DNA of 64,000 bases from the NCBI RefSeq assembly GCF_022921075.1, contig NZ_CP095050.1, positions 4,402,001 to 4,466,000 on the forward strand. The letters run 5' to 3'. A program made the translations under genes and the position numbers. This DNA comes from Hymenobacter sp. 5317J-9. Lineage in GTDB: Bacteria > Bacteroidota > Bacteroidia > Cytophagales > Hymenobacteraceae. The notes beneath the pieces were generated by a model. The model ran no database searches and was not told where the DNA came from. It was given only the letters and a program-made list of their open reading frames with translations. The first letter of the stretch is position 1; every line of letters starts with the position of its first letter. Below, in pieces: positions 45,621-53,234 of this stretch.

Positions 45621-45656
45621 AAAAAGCCCCGGCCTATGCAGGACCGGGGCTTTTTT
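45621..45656 (+). terminator. Rho-independent terminator after the barrel gene
   Basis: A 12-bp stem (45621-45632 with 45644-45655), core GCCCCGG/CCGGGGC, 11-base loop, followed by TTTTTT. Confidence 0.92.
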
Positions 45657-45813
45657 CGTCACCTAGTATAAAGCACTCGTTAAAACACAGATATGATGTA
45701 TTCTAGCAGGATAAAGTAGCGGTTGCGAGTAGCGCGGCTCACAACGGCCCTCCGGATAGGTAGCAATGCGCTGGTATGCGATAAGAAAACGTGGCCGACG
45801 GGCCGCAACGGGC

Positions 45814-46311
45814 TTAGCGGTCGGCCGAAAAAGCAATGGGAATGGTGCAGGCCACGCGCACGGGCTGGCCGTTTACGCGGGCAGGCTCCCAGGGCGGCAT
45901 CAGCCACACCAGGCGCAGGGCTTCGTCGTTGAGGCCGTTGCCGGGGCCGCTGATGACGTGGGCATCGGTGACTTTGCCCTGGGCGCTGAGGATGAAATTA
46001 ACGTACACCTTGCCCGAGATGCGGCGCTGCAGCGCCACCTGCGGGTAGCGGATGGACTTGGCAAGGTAGGCCGCGAAGGCTTTGTCGCCGCCCACGAACT
46101 GGGGCCGCACTTCGGGGTTGATGAACACCGAATCGGGGCTGAAAGCGGGCGCGGACACCACGGCTTTGAGCACGGCGGGCAGGGGCGGCGCCACAGACAC
46201 GGTGGCCGGGCCGGGTTGCAGCGAGGCAGTTGCCCCGGCCTGTGCGCGGCTCTGGCCCGTAGCCAGCAGCCCAATCAGGCCTGCAAGTGAGAGGTAGCGT
46301 AGAGAATGCAT
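45814..46311 (-). CDS. TonB C-terminal domain protein
   Basis: 165 residues. A signal peptide (about 1-24) precedes a short linker and a TonB C-terminal domain (about 70-165) with RYPQVALQRRISGKVYVNF and LPPWEP-like LMPPWEPARVNGQPV. It lacks the long Pro-rich span and the inner membrane anchor of true TonB, so it is probably a periplasmic TonB-like protein, a common paralogue in Bacteroidota. ATG 46311 was chosen over an upstream TTG. Confidence 0.85.
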   Translation of the reverse strand: MHSLRYLSLAGLIGLLATGQSRAQAGATASLQPGPATVSVAPPLPAVLKAVVSAPAFSPDSVFINPEVRPQFVGGDKAFAAYLAKSIRYPQVALQRRISGKVYVNFILSAQGKVTDAHVISGPGNGLNDEALRLVWLMPPWEPARVNGQPVRVACTIPIAFSADR

Positions 46312-46680
46312 CACAAGCAAAGGGGTAAGGGTAGATAATGGCGGAACCTTGGCTTCCGCTTGCCAGCAACTAACGAAATAAAGATAGTAAATGTTTTAAC
46401 AAAATTGTCTTTTCGGCATAAAAATAATTTAAATAGCCGAAAGTGCAAAAGCCTTAATAAATGGACTGACAGCGAAGCAAAATATGATAATACTTCGCTG
46501 CATGGCATTTATCAACCATATCACTGCAACAAAGGTAGACAATTTTGGCACTCTGCAAATATGGGCAATGTTATTTTTATTGAAAATTTAATTTAACAAT
46601 TTCAAGATTATTCAGAATGCGCTTATGAAACCCAAAAAACCTTTACTTTTGTCATCGTAAATCGACGATAAACAAAAGAC
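46312..46680. other. AT-rich intergenic region with the ars promoter
   Basis: 369 bp at about 34% GC, far below the surroundings, between the TonB-like gene and arsR. It holds the arsR promoter and operator near its right end. A 78-codon open frame (46360-46596) has no family similarity or coding-like composition and is not called. The low GC suggests either an AT-rich control region or the edge of acquired DNA. Confidence 0.7.
46644..46669 (+). promoter_or_regulatory. arsR promoter with overlapping ArsR operator
   Basis: TACTTTTG (46644-46651) is an exact TAnnTTTG element. Directly downstream, ATCGT-6-ACGAT (46654-46669) is an inverted repeat of the type bound by ArsR repressors. It lies at the expected transcription start, 12 bp before the arsR ATG, and is well placed for arsenite-relieved repression. 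Confidence 0.7.
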
Positions 46681-47010
46681 ATGGCAACGCACAAGCGGCA
46701 GGAATTCACGGACGAAGACCAGGAGTTGGCCGTCGTGGCCAAGGCCCTGGGGCACCCGGCGCGGGTGGCCATTGTGCGGCTGCTGGCCCGGCGGCAGGCC
46801 TGCGTGTGCGGCGAGCTGGTGCTGGAGCTGCCGTTGTCGCAAAGCACCGTGTCGCAGCACCTCAAAGAGCTGAAAGCCGCCGGCCTGGTGCAGGGCGACG
46901 TGGACGGCCCGCGGGTGTGCTACTGCCTCTCGCCCACCGGCTGGGCCCGGGCGCGCCAGCTGCTGGGCAGCCTGCTGGCGGAGCTGCCCGAAAATCAGTG
47001 CGCCTGCTGA
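46681..47010 (+). CDS. arsR: ArsR-family metalloregulator
   Basis: 109 residues, winged helix repressor of the ars operon. The DNA-binding part contains LSQSTVSQHLKELKAAGLV. Candidate As(III)-binding cysteines are C41 and C43 in ACVCGEL, plus C80, C82 and the C-terminal C107 and C109. The C41-x-C43 position in the third helix resembles the classical ArsR site. It is the first gene of a five-gene arsenic cluster and has an operator at its own promoter. Confidence 0.93.
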   Translation: MATHKRQEFTDEDQELAVVAKALGHPARVAIVRLLARRQACVCGELVLELPLSQSTVSQHLKELKAAGLVQGDVDGPRVCYCLSPTGWARARQLLGSLLAELPENQCAC

Positions 47011-47074
47011 AAACGCTTTTCCCCTTTTCCTTATTCTCCTCCTCCCCACTTCCCTTTTCCCCCGACCCAACGCC

Positions 47075-47533
47075 ATGAATATCTCCGAGATGAAGCAGGC
47101 CCTGACGGGCGCCACGGCTGTTAACTTCCGGCTGCCAGACGGCAGCTACCTACCGGCGCATTTTCACGTGACGGAGGTGGGGCTGGTGAACAAGCATTTC
47201 ATTGACTGCGGCGGCGTGGAGCGGCGCGAAACCGTGGCCAACTTCCAGCTGTGGGAGGCCGGCGACTACGACCACCGGCTGGCGCCGCAAAAATTTCTGC
47301 ACATCCTGCAGCTTTCGGAGCGTATTTTGGGCAGCGAGGACTTGGCCATTGAAGTGGAGTACCAGCAGGCCACCATTGGCAAGTTTGGGCTGGAGTTCAA
47401 TGGGACCGACTTCGTGCTGACGCCGAAGCACACGGCCTGCCTGGCGCAGGACGCCTGCGGCATTGCGGCCGAAATGTTGTCCTTGCCCCAGCTGCAAGTG
47501 GCCGGCTGCACGCCGGGCGGCGGGTGCTGCTAA
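47075..47533 (+). CDS. DUF6428 family protein of the ars operon
   Basis: 152 residues. The fold begins MNISEMKQALTGATAVNFRL with HFHVTEVGLVNKHFIDCGG, a DUF6428 hallmark. The C-terminus AGCTPGGGCC is cysteine-rich and could bind arsenite or another thiophilic metal. In Bacteroidota this family regularly sits between arsR and arsC; its biochemical role is unknown. The gene lies 64 bp after arsR and 30 bp before arsC in the same direction. Confidence 0.88.
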   Translation: MNISEMKQALTGATAVNFRLPDGSYLPAHFHVTEVGLVNKHFIDCGGVERRETVANFQLWEAGDYDHRLAPQKFLHILQLSERILGSEDLAIEVEYQQATIGKFGLEFNGTDFVLTPKHTACLAQDACGIAAEMLSLPQLQVAGCTPGGGCC

Positions 47534-47563
47534 TGCTGCTGCGTACCGAACAAAGCTGAAGTT

Positions 47564-47995
47564 ATGCCTGATAAGAAAAACGTGCTGGTGCTGTGCACCG
47601 GCAACTCCTGCCGCAGCCAGCTGCTGCACGGCTACCTCAAGCAGCTGCTGGGCGAACGCGCCGCCGTGTACAGCGCCGGCGTGGAAGTGCACGGCCTGAA
47701 CCCGCGCGCCGTGCGCGTAATGGCCGAAGACGGCGTGGACATCTCGGCCCACACCAGCAACCACGTGGACGAGTACGCCCACGTGCCCTTCGACTACGTG
47801 CTGACCGTGTGCGACCACGCCAACGAGGTGTGCCCGGCATTCCCCTCCTCGGCCCAAAAGCTGCACCACAACTTCCCCGACCCCGCCAAGGCCACCGGCA
47901 GCGAAGAAGAAATCATGGCGCAGTTTCGGGCCGTGCGCGAGCAGGTGAAAGCCTACGCCCACGACTTTGTGCGGGCGCAGTTTCAAACCACCTAG
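47564..47995 (+). CDS. arsC: Arsenate reductase, low-molecular-weight phosphatase type
   Basis: 143 residues. Reduces arsenate to arsenite. The P-loop CTGNSCRS has nucleophile C11, and the redox pair is C83 and C90 in TVCDHANEVCP, as in thioredoxin-coupled ArsC. HNFPDPAKATGS carries the catalytic Asp loop. It should therefore use thioredoxin, not glutaredoxin. Confidence 0.93.
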   Translation: MPDKKNVLVLCTGNSCRSQLLHGYLKQLLGERAAVYSAGVEVHGLNPRAVRVMAEDGVDISAHTSNHVDEYAHVPFDYVLTVCDHANEVCPAFPSSAQKLHHNFPDPAKATGSEEEIMAQFRAVREQVKAYAHDFVRAQFQTT

Positions 47996-48063
47996 CGGAC
48001 TGGTAACCGTTTCTTAACGGGGCAGTACCAATCCAATGCGCCGACACTGGCCGTAGGAGACGC

Positions 48064-48071
48064 TACCTTGA
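48064..48071 (+). promoter_or_regulatory. Promoter-like TACCTTGA box
   Basis: Lies in the 113-bp gap between arsC and the acetyltransferase gene, 37 bp before the latter's ATG. It may allow separate expression of the last two genes. Confidence 0.4.
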
Positions 48072-48108
48072 GGCCGGGTTTTATCCGCGGGCTTTTCCAT
48101 TCCACCGC

Positions 48109-48621
48109 ATGAGCATTCTTCCGATGACGGCCGCGCACTGGCCGGCCGTGTGCGCCATTTATGCCGAGGGGCTGGCCACCGGCAACGCCACCTTCACCAC
48201 CGAGCCGCCCGCCTGGAACGCCTGGGACGCCAGCCACCTGGCCACCTGCCGGCTGGTGGCCGCGGCCGACGCAGCCCCGGCGCAGTTGCTGGGCTGGGCG
48301 GCCCTCTCGCCCGTGTCGAGCCGCTGCGTGTACGGGGGCGTGGCCGAGGTGAGCATCTACATAGCCGCCGCCGCGCGCGGGCAGGGCGTGGGCCGGGCCC
48401 TGCTGGCCGCGCTGGTGGCTGAATCGGAAAAACAAGGCCTGTGGACCTTGCAGGCGGGCATTTTCCCCGAAAACGAGGCCAGCGTGCGCCTGCACGAAGC
48501 CGCTGGCTTCCGGGTGGTGGGCCGCCGCGAACGGATAGGCCAGCTGCACGGGCAGTGGCGCGACACGCTGCTGCTGGAGCGGCGCAGCACCCGCGTGGGC
48601 ACTTCCCCTATCACGGCCTGA
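48109..48621 (+). CDS. GNAT acetyltransferase, ArsN/phosphinothricin acetyltransferase type
   Basis: 170 residues. The GNAT acetyl-CoA site is VSIYIAAAARGQGVGRALL and the C-terminal part has NEASVRLHEAAGFRVVG. The relatives acetylate phosphinothricin or, for ArsN1, arsinothricin, an organoarsenical antibiotic. Location in an ars operon and a 1-nt overlap with the aquaporin gene favour the ArsN role. Substrate is inferred from context. Confidence 0.85.
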   Translation: MSILPMTAAHWPAVCAIYAEGLATGNATFTTEPPAWNAWDASHLATCRLVAAADAAPAQLLGWAALSPVSSRCVYGGVAEVSIYIAAAARGQGVGRALLAALVAESEKQGLWTLQAGIFPENEASVRLHEAAGFRVVGRRERIGQLHGQWRDTLLLERRSTRVGTSPITA

Positions 48622-49343
48622 TGGAGCAACCAAACCTCCGCCGCTGCCTGCTGGCCGAAGCGCTGGGCACGGCCGTGCTGTTGATTTTCGGTACCGGCGC
48701 GGCCGTGGTGAACGAGCAAACCCACGCGCTGGGGCACGGCGGCGTGGCGGCGGCTTTTGGGCTGGTGGTGTTCGTGCTCATTCAGAGCCTGGGCGACACC
48801 AGCGGCGCCCACGTGAACCCGGCCGTGACCCTTGGCTTCTGGGCCATGGGGCGGTTTCCGGGGCGGCGGGTGCTGCCGTATATAGGGGCGCAGCTGGCCG
48901 GCGCGGCGCTGGGCAGCTTCGTGGTGAAGCTCATCGCCACCGAAGGCTCTACCCTGGGCGCCACGCTGCCGGCCCACGGCGCCGGGCAGGCCCTGGGCAT
49001 CGAAACGTTTCTCACCTTCTGGCTGATGCTGGTGATTCTGCGCGTCACGGCCGGCTCGAAGGAGGCGGGAATGCTGGCGGGCCTGGCCATCAGCGCCACG
49101 GTGGCGCTGGAAGCGCTGGTGGCCGGCCCGCTCACTGGCGCGAGCATGAACCCGGCGCGGTCCTTCTCCCCCGCCCTGCTCAGCGGCAACTGGACCGATT
49201 GGTGGGTGTATGTGCTGGGGCCGGTGGCCGGCGCGCTGCTGGCCGTGGCGGTGGACAAGGGGCTGCTGTTGGGACACGGAACCGCTGCCGAAACGACGGC
49301 TCCTTCGGTGGCTGCGCAGCCGAAGAAACAGCCGCAACGCTGA
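48621..49343 (+). CDS. MIP-family aquaporin/aquaglyceroporin of the ars operon
   Basis: 240 residues, six transmembrane helices. Both NPA boxes are intact (GAHVNPAVTLG and ASMNPARSFSPA). Starts at the A of the acetyltransferase TGA (TGATG), so the two are translationally coupled. In some rhizobial ars operons the aquaporin AqpS lets arsenite leave the cell down its gradient after ArsC reduction. No Acr3 or ArsB pump gene is present here, so this protein may be the arsenite exit route. It could instead move glycerol or water. Confidence 0.9.
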   Translation: MEQPNLRRCLLAEALGTAVLLIFGTGAAVVNEQTHALGHGGVAAAFGLVVFVLIQSLGDTSGAHVNPAVTLGFWAMGRFPGRRVLPYIGAQLAGAALGSFVVKLIATEGSTLGATLPAHGAGQALGIETFLTFWLMLVILRVTAGSKEAGMLAGLAISATVALEALVAGPLTGASMNPARSFSPALLSGNWTDWWVYVLGPVAGALLAVAVDKGLLLGHGTAAETTAPSVAAQPKKQPQR

Positions 49344-49401
49344 GCCGGTTCCGGCCAAAAATCAAGTAGAAATACGCGGTGTTACCTCCCCTGGCTCCGG
49401 C

Positions 49402-49409
49402 TACCTTGC
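49402..49409 (+). promoter_or_regulatory. Promoter-like TACCTTGC box
   Basis: Preceded by C and followed by GGGCC, like other copies of this box. A weak hairpin followed by TTTTTT (about 49455-49487) lies between it and the start codon at 49495 and could be the ars operon terminator or an attenuator. Confidence 0.35.
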
Positions 49410-49494
49410 GGGCCGGCCACGGCGTTCGACAAGGGTTGAAAACGTGTCCCGTAGGCCCGGCAAGTGCGGGGCTTTTTTCTACCCTTTTTCCTTA

Positions 49495-49977
49495 ATGGCA
49501 AACCTCGTCACCCAGGCCATCCCGGCCAAAACCCTCGCCGACGCCCTCCAACACGTGCGCGATGCCCGCGCCAGTCTCGCGGCCTACCTCATTTCCCTCA
49601 CCCCGGAAGAGCGACAGGCCCTGCCCAAGATGGGCGACAAGTCGTTGGCCTTTGTGACCAAAGCGGCTGAGTACGCTCAGAGCCTACCCAAGCTCATGCC
49701 CGGCTACATGGATGTGCCCGGCTTCGTGGCCGACGCCAGCGTGAGCGCCGACCTACTGCCCTTGTTCCAAGAGCTCGACGGCTTCACCGCCGACGTGGAC
49801 AGCACCCGCATGGAGGCCGGCTCGGAGGGCTACACCGCCGCCCTTATGGCCTTCAACTCGCTCAAGGACGCGGCCCGGGCCAACCAGCCCGGCGCCCAGG
49901 CGGCCGTGGACGTACTGCAAGTGCGCTTTGCCGGCCAGGGCAAGCGCAAGGAGAAAATAGCGCCGGCCGCAAAGTAG
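49495..49977 (+). CDS. Hypothetical cytosolic helical protein
   Basis: 160 residues, predicted mainly helical, no signal peptide. Includes RASLAAYLISLTPEERQALPKM and SADLLPLFQELDGFTADVDS. The C-terminus is basic (KRKEKIAPAAK). A family of similar unannotated proteins seems common in Bacteroidota, but no function is known. The stop codon TAG is the second codon of a 21-bp tandem repeat array (49972-50202) that separates it from the convergent HD-GHKL gene. Confidence 0.8.
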   Translation: MANLVTQAIPAKTLADALQHVRDARASLAAYLISLTPEERQALPKMGDKSLAFVTKAAEYAQSLPKLMPGYMDVPGFVADASVSADLLPLFQELDGFTADVDSTRMEAGSEGYTAALMAFNSLKDAARANQPGAQAAVDVLQVRFAGQGKRKEKIAPAAK

Positions 49978-50202
49978 TTGCCTTCGGAAGGCAACTACTT
50001 CGGTTCGGAACCGAATCAGTTTAGGTAAAAGGGCAACCGGGTTCCTTCGGAGGGAAACTGGTTGCCCGTTTTGCTTAATTAGTTCCCCTCGGAGGGCAAC
50101 TAGTCGGGTTTGGAAGGTAACTGGTTTGGTTCTGAGGAGAACAAGTTGAGTTCAGAAGGCAATTAGTTCGGTTCCGAACCCAACTAGTTGCCTTTCGCCG
50201 GC
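49972..50202. repeat. 21-bp tandem repeat array, 11 units
   Basis: Eleven uninterrupted, divergent 21-bp units start at 49972, 49993, 50014, 50035, 50056, 50077, 50098, 50119, 50140, 50161 and 50182. The consensus is AACTAGTT, three or so variable bases, then TTCGGAAGGC. Both AACTAGTT and the TTCGGAA core are near-palindromes, and several units fold into hairpins (49974-49998, 49999-50015, 50031-50067). The first unit supplies the TAG stop of the left gene and the last unit that of the right gene. As 21 is a multiple of 3, it reads as a heptapeptide repeat on the minus strand (N-x-[LF]-[PG]-S-E-[GP]), broken by TAG/TAA at the second position. Confidence 0.92.
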
Positions 50203-53135
50203 TTGCCGCCCAGCAGCGCCCAGGCTTCGTCCGGCACCACCTGCGGGTACCGCTCCTTGAGAAACTGCGCTGCTTGGGGAAACTTGGCTATCCGGTCTTC
50301 GAGGGCGAAGGGTATCCAGCTTTTGCCGAAATGTTCTTGCCAGAGCTCGTCGAGGAGCCAGGGTTTGGAAATTGCTTTAAAATACGATTCCTCTGGAAAA
50401 AAATGTTCAATAAAATAAGTTCTGCTCCCTTCACCGGAGGAGCGGTGAAATACAGGTTTAGGCCACTTAGTAACATTGAACTCCCTAGTGGGACACCCAT
50501 GCTCAGCAGCAACTAGCCATCCTTTTTTCTGCTGTTCAAGCTCGTAAACAACTTCGTCACGATAGTTAGATTCTCTCTTCAACTTGCCTCTTGGAGCACT
50601 TTTATTACTGTATTTTTCCGAATAAAAAACCTTTCTAGTTAAAGACTTTACTTTCTTATCAGTGCCCAAACCTTCTACAACGGAAATTTCAGATAAATGC
50701 GTGCCGTAAGAGCCACTAGCCCAAGGCAGATAATGTCCAAATATTAATGAGTCTTCGGTTTGCACATCTAAAACAAAGCCTGAATGGTGGTGATTTATGG
50801 TATGGCGAACAGAAATACCATCTAATAAAGACACCAGCCTGACTGCATAACCACTTTTCGATGCGACTAAAGTATTGTGATTTGCATATGTACTCAGCCA
50901 AGGCATAATTGTATGTTGAATTGACACTGATTCAGCACAGACAGGGCCGTTAAACAAAAGCCACGACAACATTTCTTGAAGTAAATCACGAACAAGAGCC
51001 AAACCAAATTCATAACTATCAGACCTAATATTATTTCTTTCTAGGTTAAGCGGAAATTTGCCATCCGGGTCTACAATTGAAACTAAGGGAAACTGAACAG
51101 GAGCATTGTCCGATTTTAAAATCTCATTCGGCACATTCCTTAATGCATCACTATTACTAACAAAAAGGCCGTTACAAGTCAGATTAGGTGCACCTTGAAG
51201 TGTCCAATAAATTTCATAAGGGAAAGGAGTTTCTATTCTACGCCAATTCTGGTCGTTATTGGTAAAATTCATTCCTTCTTGGTTAGTGATATTTACAATC
51301 GAATCACCCGGGCCATACCAACGTCGCATAACCGTTGGTTTATCTAAGAGATACCAATTAAATCTACTTGGAGAAAATTTTTTCTGATGTTTAGTCAATA
51401 AGCCTATGTAATTATCATGCGAAATCATAATACGAATGCTCGTACCTACCGGCAATTGCGCTCGATTAACATTTATACTATCTAGGTCTAGAGTTGTATT
51501 GAAGACATAGCCCTCTTTAGAACCTATATATCGTGTTTCTACTTCCATATCTTGACCTATCAGAAATGCTGCTAGTGCTCCAATACCGAAACGCCCAGAG
51601 CGTAATACCTTAGATTTACCACCAGTAGCATCATCAATTTCAAAAGCAGTTTTCCAGTTTGCGCTCTGCCTGTATGAAGCTCCAGCCCGCAAGAAATAAT
51701 CCCGGATAGTTGCCTCTGTCATCCCAATACCCCTATCCGAAATCGTCATCACAGCATATCCCTTCGCTTCGTCAAAGGGCCCAAGTTCCACCACCACATC
51801 CGCTTCCTGCTCCCTGCGTGGTATATCTGCATACTCAGGGTTATCAAGCACAAACTGGTCATACTCCCGCACCGCATCAATCGAGTTCTGCATCAGTTCG
51901 CGCACGCCGTAGCTGGGGTCGTCGCCGTATAGCGGGCCGATGAGCAACTTTAGTAGCTCGGCCCGCGCCACGTCGAAGCGGATGCGGTCGGGCACGTAGG
52001 GCACCGTTTTGGCGAACTCGGCCACGTCGTCCAGGTTGGAGCGCACGCGGCGGAAAGTGAGGCCCAGTGTGTCCCAGCCTTCCTCTTCATACCTGCCATA
52101 TACTTCTCCCAAAACTGCCCACGAGGCGTCTAGCTCTTGCTGAATGCCCGCCAGCCATTCCTTCAGGCGCAGGAAAACGGCCACTTCATCCGGCTTAGCC
52201 TGAATGAAAAGAGCTTCTTTGTCATCGCCTTTCGTGATGTTACGAACTGCCTGATGGGCCTTGTGCTCAATCTCGGAGATGCCGCTGTAGATTTTCTTGT
52301 ATTCAAAAATCCGGCTCGACGTCCGGTTGCTGTCGATTTGAAAATAGTCGGCCACGCGCAGCAGCGCCATTAGGTACACGGCGTGCACGCCTTGGTATTC
52401 GCGGCGGGCTTCTTCGCCAAAGTCGGGCGCGTTTTTCAGGTAGTCGAGGCAGGTGCGGAGCGGCAGGCCGTGGCTGCGGGCAATTAGGCCCACCAAGTCG
52501 CGCCACTCGTGGGGCAGGCTTTCGTCCAGCTTCAGCAGCTGGCCGTTGGGGCCGGGCACCCCGTGCCGGGCCATTTCGTGCGCCAGCCGAGGGTGCTGCT
52601 GGCGGATGAACTCGCCGATGAGCAGGTAGTCGGTGCGCGTGAGGTTGTGCCAATGCGCAAAGGGGTCCTGCACCGTGCCGGTGGGCACGCCGTTGTCGCC
52701 GCCGAACACTTGCACGAGCTTGGCATCATCCCAGCGCCGGGCCAGAAACATAAAGTCTGCCCACGTCTGCGCCCAGTCAGTTGTATCGAAGGGCTTCATG
52801 GGGGCATAAGCAGCGTCAGTGCCTTTAATAAGCTGGTGAAAGCCGGCTTCGGTGAGGTGCAAGGCGCTGTCGTGAAACAGCACGGCGAGCACCAGCGCCG
52901 CCGCATCGGCCCCCGAGAAGTGGAGACGAGCCGTGTCCGGAATCAGCTTAACGGCCGTTTCGAGCACTTGCTCCATGTGCTGGATGCCATGGTCGGTGTA
53001 ATCCGGAAAAAAAGGTAACCGACTGGCGCGAAACCAGTCGCTGAAATTCTCAAGGGCTTTTTGCACCACGTGCCGGTACGGGGCATTGCGCAGTTTTTCT
53101 TCCAGAAAGGCGGGTAGCGTAATCTCGGCAGGCAT
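50184..53135 (-). CDS. HD-domain plus GHKL (Hsp90-like) ATPase protein, candidate defence gene
   Basis: 983 residues, cytosolic. The N-terminal HD hydrolase domain (about 1-300) has HGIQHM (H49, H53), FH88-D89 and a later LLRVADYFQID. The central GHKL ATPase has the N box RELMQNSIDAVREY (about 405-420), DRGIGM (about 465) and GRFGIGALAAF (about 512). The rest (to 983) is of unknown fold. HD-GHKL fusions are known mainly as stand-alone genes in predicted conflict systems; action against phage is inferred. The gene is mosaic: the 5' part and the last about 150 bp are about 65-70% GC, while about 50,330-51,800 is about 32-42% GC. The stop lies in the 21-bp array. Confidence 0.82.
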   Translation of the reverse strand: MPAEITLPAFLEEKLRNAPYRHVVQKALENFSDWFRASRLPFFPDYTDHGIQHMEQVLETAVKLIPDTARLHFSGADAAALVLAVLFHDSALHLTEAGFHQLIKGTDAAYAPMKPFDTTDWAQTWADFMFLARRWDDAKLVQVFGGDNGVPTGTVQDPFAHWHNLTRTDYLLIGEFIRQQHPRLAHEMARHGVPGPNGQLLKLDESLPHEWRDLVGLIARSHGLPLRTCLDYLKNAPDFGEEARREYQGVHAVYLMALLRVADYFQIDSNRTSSRIFEYKKIYSGISEIEHKAHQAVRNITKGDDKEALFIQAKPDEVAVFLRLKEWLAGIQQELDASWAVLGEVYGRYEEEGWDTLGLTFRRVRSNLDDVAEFAKTVPYVPDRIRFDVARAELLKLLIGPLYGDDPSYGVRELMQNSIDAVREYDQFVLDNPEYADIPRREQEADVVVELGPFDEAKGYAVMTISDRGIGMTEATIRDYFLRAGASYRQSANWKTAFEIDDATGGKSKVLRSGRFGIGALAAFLIGQDMEVETRYIGSKEGYVFNTTLDLDSINVNRAQLPVGTSIRIMISHDNYIGLLTKHQKKFSPSRFNWYLLDKPTVMRRWYGPGDSIVNITNQEGMNFTNNDQNWRRIETPFPYEIYWTLQGAPNLTCNGLFVSNSDALRNVPNEILKSDNAPVQFPLVSIVDPDGKFPLNLERNNIRSDSYEFGLALVRDLLQEMLSWLLFNGPVCAESVSIQHTIMPWLSTYANHNTLVASKSGYAVRLVSLLDGISVRHTINHHHSGFVLDVQTEDSLIFGHYLPWASGSYGTHLSEISVVEGLGTDKKVKSLTRKVFYSEKYSNKSAPRGKLKRESNYRDEVVYELEQQKKGWLVAAEHGCPTREFNVTKWPKPVFHRSSGEGSRTYFIEHFFPEESYFKAISKPWLLDELWQEHFGKSWIPFALEDRIAKFPQAAQFLKERYPQVVPDEAWALLGGKPAKGN

Positions 53136-53234
53136 CGGGGGCGAAGTGGATGGGTTGGATTTCCAAACTTAACACCGAACGTACACGCCAATTTCCTCCC
53201 GACCTTTGCCCCTTCACCCCCAATACTGCATATC

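Noticed and set aside
46360..46596. 78-codon gene upstream of arsR
   Set aside because: AT-rich intergenic DNA, no family similarity, unlike local codon use, and not linked to a visible promoter.
46681..49343. Acr3 or ArsB arsenite pump
   Set aside because: Looked for in the ars cluster and its flanks; the only membrane protein is an aquaporin with two NPA boxes.
49972..50202. CRISPR array
   Set aside because: Units are directly adjacent 21-bp repeats with no spacers, and no cas genes are present.
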